Position numbers and translations under genes: made by a program. From CAYUPI01 sp964446585 (lineage in GTDB: Bacteria > Verrucomicrobiota > Verrucomicrobiia > Limisphaerales > UBA8199), in assembly GCA_964446585.1 (NCBI GenBank), contig CAYUPI010000018.1, forward strand, positions 41,072 through 105,071: a stretch of 64,000 nt of DNA, in the 5' to 3' direction. Shown one piece after another: positions 60,056 through 64,000 of the stretch. Every line of letters begins with the position of its first letter. The stretch's first letter is position 1. Under the pieces are notes generated by a model, which searched no databases, had not been told where the DNA came from, and was given only the letters and a program-made list of their open reading frames with translations.

Positions 60056-63000
60056 TTATGGGGGTATCTGGTAGCTTATCACGATGTTCGAACCGACCTT
60101 CTTCACGTTGGTGATAGTGGGGCGCTTGTTCGGATTGCTCGGATCGGCCGGATTGTTGAGCTTGTAATACTGCGCTGCACCCGACTGCGCCACTGTCACG
60201 GTCTTGGCGTTCGAATCTACTGTCGAAAAAGCCGCTTGATACGTCCCGTTGGCCCTCGAGGACGCGTAGAGGATAACCTCGGTCGTAGTCGGCAGGAACA
60301 CCGGCACCACGCCCGCCGGATTGCCCGGATCGTTGAGAATCGCGTCGGCGTTCACCCCAGACAAGTCGCGCGACGACAGGTGGTAATCGGCATAACCGCC
60401 GTTCTCGTACCAGATGTTGCGCATGGGATAGAGACCATCGGCTTGCACGTTGAAATCGAAAGTGCCGGACAACGTATCGCCGTCGCTGAAGCCCAGGACC
60501 GTCGCGGTCGGGTCTTCAATCGTTGTGCCCGAGCGTAACTGGAATCCGTCATCGCTATTGACCACGAACCGGTGGACACCGGCCGTCAGTTGCATGTAGC
60601 CACTGGTCTCCGTGGCGATGTTGTTGTAGGGACCGCCGGTTTCCAGGCCCGGCACGCAGGTCACGCCCGGCGGCAGCATTGCGGTGGCGCACTGATTATC
60701 ATCCCAGTTCATCATCGAGATGACGGATTCGTTGTAGATGTCCGACGGGATTGCCGGCGGGACAGACAACTGCTGCTCGGCGCGGGAGAGGGCGCTGCCC
60801 AGATTGTTGCCATTGTTGTAAGTCCAGGCGGTGCGATTGGTCATGCCGCGCGACGCCAGGAAGCCGAGCGGCAAGCTGTTGCTGGCATAGAGGAACGGAT
60901 AGCTGTAGGTCCAGGAAACCACTTGAGTAACGTTTTGGCTATCGGCGTAGCTCAACGTGTTGGAAATGATCGGCGTCGCCGGGGTCGCCGACAGCGGCCA
61001 GGCCACCGTCGCGCCGCTGGCCGTGGGCGTGACCGTAACGGCCGTCGTCACCCCGTTCATCTTGAACGCAATCTTCGTCGTATCGACCGTCGTGTCCCGG
61101 TTGGCGATCACGGCCTGCGTGAGGTCGGAGACCGGGGCGATGCGCGACACCGAATTGGCCGGCGGCGACACCGAGGTGACGTATGGCCGCAGCGTACCCG
61201 GATCGGGCACGGCCACCACGACCAGGTAGTTTTGGTTGACCTGCCCGCCGTTGCGAGCGCGAACCAGGTCCTGGCTCACGCGCAGGGTCGTCGGCGGCGC
61301 GCCCAGGCGCACGGTCAGCAACCGGCCGGAGGAATCGGTCAGCGGCACCGTGCGCTGTTGATCGATTCCGGTATCACCTGCCGAGTCCGAGAGTTGGAAG
61401 AATGTCCCGAGTAACGACGTGGTCTGGCTGGGCATGGTCGGATCGCTGGTGACCTTGTTGAGACTGACCTGGGATTGGCGCAGGAAGAGCGGATTACCGC
61501 CCGAATAAGTCGATTCGCGCAGAAAGATATTGTAGGTGCCTGCGGGGAAATTGCGCGTATAATTGAGCCAATCCCCGCTGTTGATTTCGCGGTTGTTTCC
61601 ACCGACCATGACCTCATAGTATCCGGCGGCAATGCCGCCGGCGTCGGTGTATTTCTTGCGCGGAGTGTCGGTGGAATTGCTGGTCCGGACGGGATCATCG
61701 GTGCGGAAGACTGCTTCGCCTTCGACGTTCGGCAGCGAAGTCTGGGCATCGTGGAAATCGACCCCCTCGGTGCCGATTTGGCCATTGTAAGAGCAGCCGC
61801 TGTAATTGGGACCGACTCCCGAGCAGCCGAAGGTGTTGCCTTCCTGGATCAACAGCGCGTTCGGATCGATGTAGCTGCCGTTGTTAAAGTTGTATTCTTC
61901 GGACTCGACAACGATCGAGTGATCCGTCCGGAAGGTGTCAAACGAGATAAGCTGCGTCGAATTCTTGCCGCCGTCGCTGGTGGCCGAGATGGTGCCCGAA
62001 AAGAAGGTGTCGGGGGGCAGGTTGGTCATCAACAGAGTCATATTCGTTTGAAATCCCGCTTGGGACGAGAAGACTTTGCAGAAACTGCCATTAAAGGGAG
62101 CGCCATTGGTGTACCGGATGCCATTGAGCGTCAGGACCATGCTGTTGGTGGGCACGGCGCTGGGATGGGTCGCTTTGAACAGGACGGTGTTGGTATCAGC
62201 AAAGGCCGCGCCTGAAGCGGGGAAATTAGTCGTGATCGTTGGCGGCGGCGTGATCGGCGTGGTTTGGCCCACCACCAGGTTGTCCCAAATGACATAGCCG
62301 AAGTCCTTGTTGTTGACCGAGCCGCCGCGCGCGCGATAGTTAATCAGGGCGAACGTTCCGTCGCGGGCCGTGTAGGCGGGCGTGCCGCCGAAATTGGCGT
62401 CAAGTTGCGCAAATTGGTAAACAATCCGGTTCGGATCGTTCACGTCCTTGCTCAAGTCCTCGACGCGCTGCTCGATGCGGATGTTGCTGCCCTCACCCGT
62501 GAAGATTTGAATGAACTCGACATTGGTCGAGACATACTGCGCGCCGGGCCCGTAGCTGGGATAAAAGCTGGCATCGACCCAGAACTGATTGGCCGACTTT
62601 CCAGCGAACACGTAACCGGAGTCCTTGGCGATCGCCGGGACTAATCCGTTGTAAGTGTTGTTCGTCCACATCGAACCCGCCACCAGGAAGTACCCGAAGA
62701 GCGACGAGAAGTCCTGGTTGCCCGGATCCGGGAAATAGCCGAAGATGGCGATGCCGCTCAGCGGATTGTTATCATGATTGGCGATAGGATTGGAGACGCC
62801 CTGGTCCACCACCTTGATCCGGGCCTCGACCCGCACCCCATCCTCGATCCGGAACGTCGGCGAGTTGAGCTTGGTGCCCTCGAGGATCACGTTAACCACC
62901 TGGGGAAGGTTAATATCCATTCGGAGCACACCGCCGGATTGGGTAATCGTCGTAAAAGGGCCGCCCGGGAGGAAATCGCTGTACAAGGGCGAATGCGGGC

Positions 63001-63778
63001 CGGAGAAATCGTCGAGCACCGTACTGGTCGCGGGCGGGAAATAAGTGATATCATAGGCCTGGAGGTCATCGAAGCTGACCGTCGAGGCGGTGGCGCCCGA
63101 GGCGCTGTTCATCGATCCCACCGCGGCGTTGCCTGGCCCAAGCTCAAACGTGCCCGGGTCGAGCACATTCCATTCGAACAACAGGTTCGGGCTGGAGCCG
63201 CCCGTCGCATCGACATTTCGATAGACGCTGACCCGCACGTGGCTGGCGGTAACGTCCCCCAACTCGGCGGGGCTGGCGTTGTTCATGCGCAGAACCAGGA
63301 TCAGGCGGCTCAGATCGGCCGGCGCGATGGGCGTCGAAGCCCTGTTGGTCGAGTAGATCACGGTCGCGTCTTTATAAACCTGAATATTGGTGGCGCCGAC
63401 GACCATGGCGTACCCATTGGCCAGCAGCGCGCCGCCGGTGGGCACCCAGCCCAGCACGGCGTTGCCGCTGTACGCGGGCGCTCCGGGAGCTAGGTTCTTG
63501 ACGATCACGCGCAGTTCCAAAGTGTTGCTCGAGGTCGTCAGCACCGTCACGTTGGTTTTGATGCTGGCGGTCAACGCCGAAGGCGACACGCTCGAGGTGA
63601 GATTAAATGTGCCACCGCTCACGACGGCGGCGCCGCCGTTGAGGGTGTCTTTCCAGCCCGTCTTGGTGGTGAAACTATCCAGGAAACCGGCAGACGCGGG
63701 CAGGCACGCTAGCGCGAGAATCGCGCCCAGGCTACACGTCACCAGTCGATTATGATTCTGGAAGGAGGGAGTTTTCAT
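60056..63778 (-). CDS. Large secreted CBM6-like and PA14-like domain protein
   Basis: 1240 residues starting at 63778. The N-terminal signal peptide is LVTCSLGAILALACLPASAG. The central region contains a CBM6-like module around residues 615-790 (VESEEYNFNNGSYIDPNA, GDWLNYTRNFPAGTYNIFLR). A PA14-like module lies near 970-1150 (GVHRFVVNSDDGFQLRSGT, LYPMRNIWYENGGYADYHL). The remainder is Asn/Thr/Gly-rich beta sandwich. No catalytic site is seen and no C-terminal sorting motif is evident. Likely a cell-surface or exported carbohydrate-binding protein, transcribed alone from a good promoter with a terminator at its end. Confidence 0.82.
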   Translation of the reverse strand: MKTPSFQNHNRLVTCSLGAILALACLPASAGFLDSFTTKTGWKDTLNGGAAVVSGGTFNLTSSVSPSALTASIKTNVTVLTTSSNTLELRVIVKNLAPGAPAYSGNAVLGWVPTGGALLANGYAMVVGATNIQVYKDATVIYSTNRASTPIAPADLSRLILVLRMNNASPAELGDVTASHVRVSVYRNVDATGGSSPNLLFEWNVLDPGTFELGPGNAAVGSMNSASGATASTVSFDDLQAYDITYFPPATSTVLDDFSGPHSPLYSDFLPGGPFTTITQSGGVLRMDINLPQVVNVILEGTKLNSPTFRIEDGVRVEARIKVVDQGVSNPIANHDNNPLSGIAIFGYFPDPGNQDFSSLFGYFLVAGSMWTNNTYNGLVPAIAKDSGYVFAGKSANQFWVDASFYPSYGPGAQYVSTNVEFIQIFTGEGSNIRIEQRVEDLSKDVNDPNRIVYQFAQLDANFGGTPAYTARDGTFALINYRARGGSVNNKDFGYVIWDNLVVGQTTPITPPPTITTNFPASGAAFADTNTVLFKATHPSAVPTNSMVLTLNGIRYTNGAPFNGSFCKVFSSQAGFQTNMTLLMTNLPPDTFFSGTISATSDGGKNSTQLISFDTFRTDHSIVVESEEYNFNNGSYIDPNALLIQEGNTFGCSGVGPNYSGCSYNGQIGTEGVDFHDAQTSLPNVEGEAVFRTDDPVRTSNSTDTPRKKYTDAGGIAAGYYEVMVGGNNREINSGDWLNYTRNFPAGTYNIFLRESTYSGGNPLFLRQSQVSLNKVTSDPTMPSQTTSLLGTFFQLSDSAGDTGIDQQRTVPLTDSSGRLLTVRLGAPPTTLRVSQDLVRARNGGQVNQNYLVVVAVPDPGTLRPYVTSVSPPANSVSRIAPVSDLTQAVIANRDTTVDTTKIAFKMNGVTTAVTVTPTASGATVAWPLSATPATPIISNTLSYADSQNVTQVVSWTYSYPFLYASNSLPLGFLASRGMTNRTAWTYNNGNNLGSALSRAEQQLSVPPAIPSDIYNESVISMMNWDDNQCATAMLPPGVTCVPGLETGGPYNNIATETSGYMQLTAGVHRFVVNSDDGFQLRSGTTIEDPTATVLGFSDGDTLSGTFDFNVQADGLYPMRNIWYENGGYADYHLSSRDLSGVNADAILNDPGNPAGVVPVFLPTTTEVILYASSRANGTYQAAFSTVDSNAKTVTVAQSGAAQYYKLNNPADPSNPNKRPTITNVKKVGSNIVISYQIPP

Positions 63779-63894
63779 CGTGGATCCTGACTTTCGAGTT
63801 TGAGGAATTAATATTTGGCTAAACACTACACTAGTACTAGTACAACTGCGGCACACACACTTCGGTTTGGGCAGATCGGCCTGATCTCGACGCA

Positions 63895-63923
63895 AGCCTA
63901 AGTAAAATCAGAAAGGGTGTCAA
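63895..63923 (-). promoter_or_regulatory. Promoter of the giant secreted-protein gene
   Basis: On the minus strand TTGACA (63923-63918) is followed after 17 bases by TAGGCT (63900-63895). The predicted start is near 63888, leaving a leader of about 110 bases. The region 63779-64000 contains no other gene; the leader includes a CTAGTACTAGTAC palindrome at about 63829-63842. Confidence 0.55.
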
Positions 63924-64000
63924 GTATGAAATGTAAAACTTTTTCGGCGGTGGCGTAAGAGTTCTTGTGTAAAAGCGTAGAGAGCGGGTGTATCGGGGTT

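Overview
This window looks like chromosomal DNA of a GC-rich member of the Verrucomicrobiota, probably a Pedosphaera/Limisphaerales-like lineage. That is inferred from the Verru_Chthon pseudopilin cassette, an unusual ThrS, the planctomycete/verrucomicrobial style of the secreted enzymes, and intergenic DNA crowded with short 'word-like' repeats. No rRNA gene is present to confirm it.

Layout. (1) 1-14781, minus strand: a type IV pilus/type II secretion region. Six prepilin-like genes (two GspG-like, then the Verru_Chthon cassette in the order D-B-C-A, with A running off the left edge) are followed upstream by a BrnT/BrnA toxin-antitoxin pair and a motor operon pilB2-pilT-pilB1-pilC. (2) 15008-22000: a PEP-mutase-family enzyme, a Phd/VapC-like pair and a PAP2 phosphatase. 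Divergent to the phosphatase is a GbsR/MarR-regulated operon (DCC thiol oxidoreductase, DUF2071, TIGR01777 epimerase, SRPBCC, DUF2071, SRPBCC) with a repeated operator. (3) 22219-25725: a 1168-residue protein joining HEAT-like repeats, a ClpB-like double AAA+ module and a release-factor-2-like domain without GGQ. (4) 25789-30207: a secreted beta-propeller enzyme, a TPR protein, a MIF-family tautomerase, an OprB-like porin and tRNA-Arg(ACG). (5) 30383-40244: a cell-surface glycan locus (glycosyltransferases, FkbM methyltransferase, kinase-like proteins, GDP-mannose 3,5-epimerase). (6) 40477-44125: ThrS and a membrane-fused spermidine-synthase-like protein. (7) 44330-54078: an isolated HK97-type phage head module (two small upstream genes, terminase, portal, protease, capsid, connector) with no tail, integrase or replication genes. 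Most of its genes carry in-frame copies of the host's dispersed repeats. (8) 54353-63778: a GH31 enzyme, a copper monooxygenase-like cytochrome/TPR lipoprotein and a giant CBM/PA14 secreted protein, with two REP-associated tyrosine transposases (RAYTs), each bracketed by its own REP-type hairpins.

The most notable items are the ClpB-RF2 fusion, the tail-less capsid module threaded with host repeats, the two RAYT/REP loci with a REP-like insertion inside the GH31 reading frame, and the 16-nt inverted operator pair of the GbsR-type operon. Functions are inferred from recognised family motifs. No database search was possible, so novelty statements are provisional.
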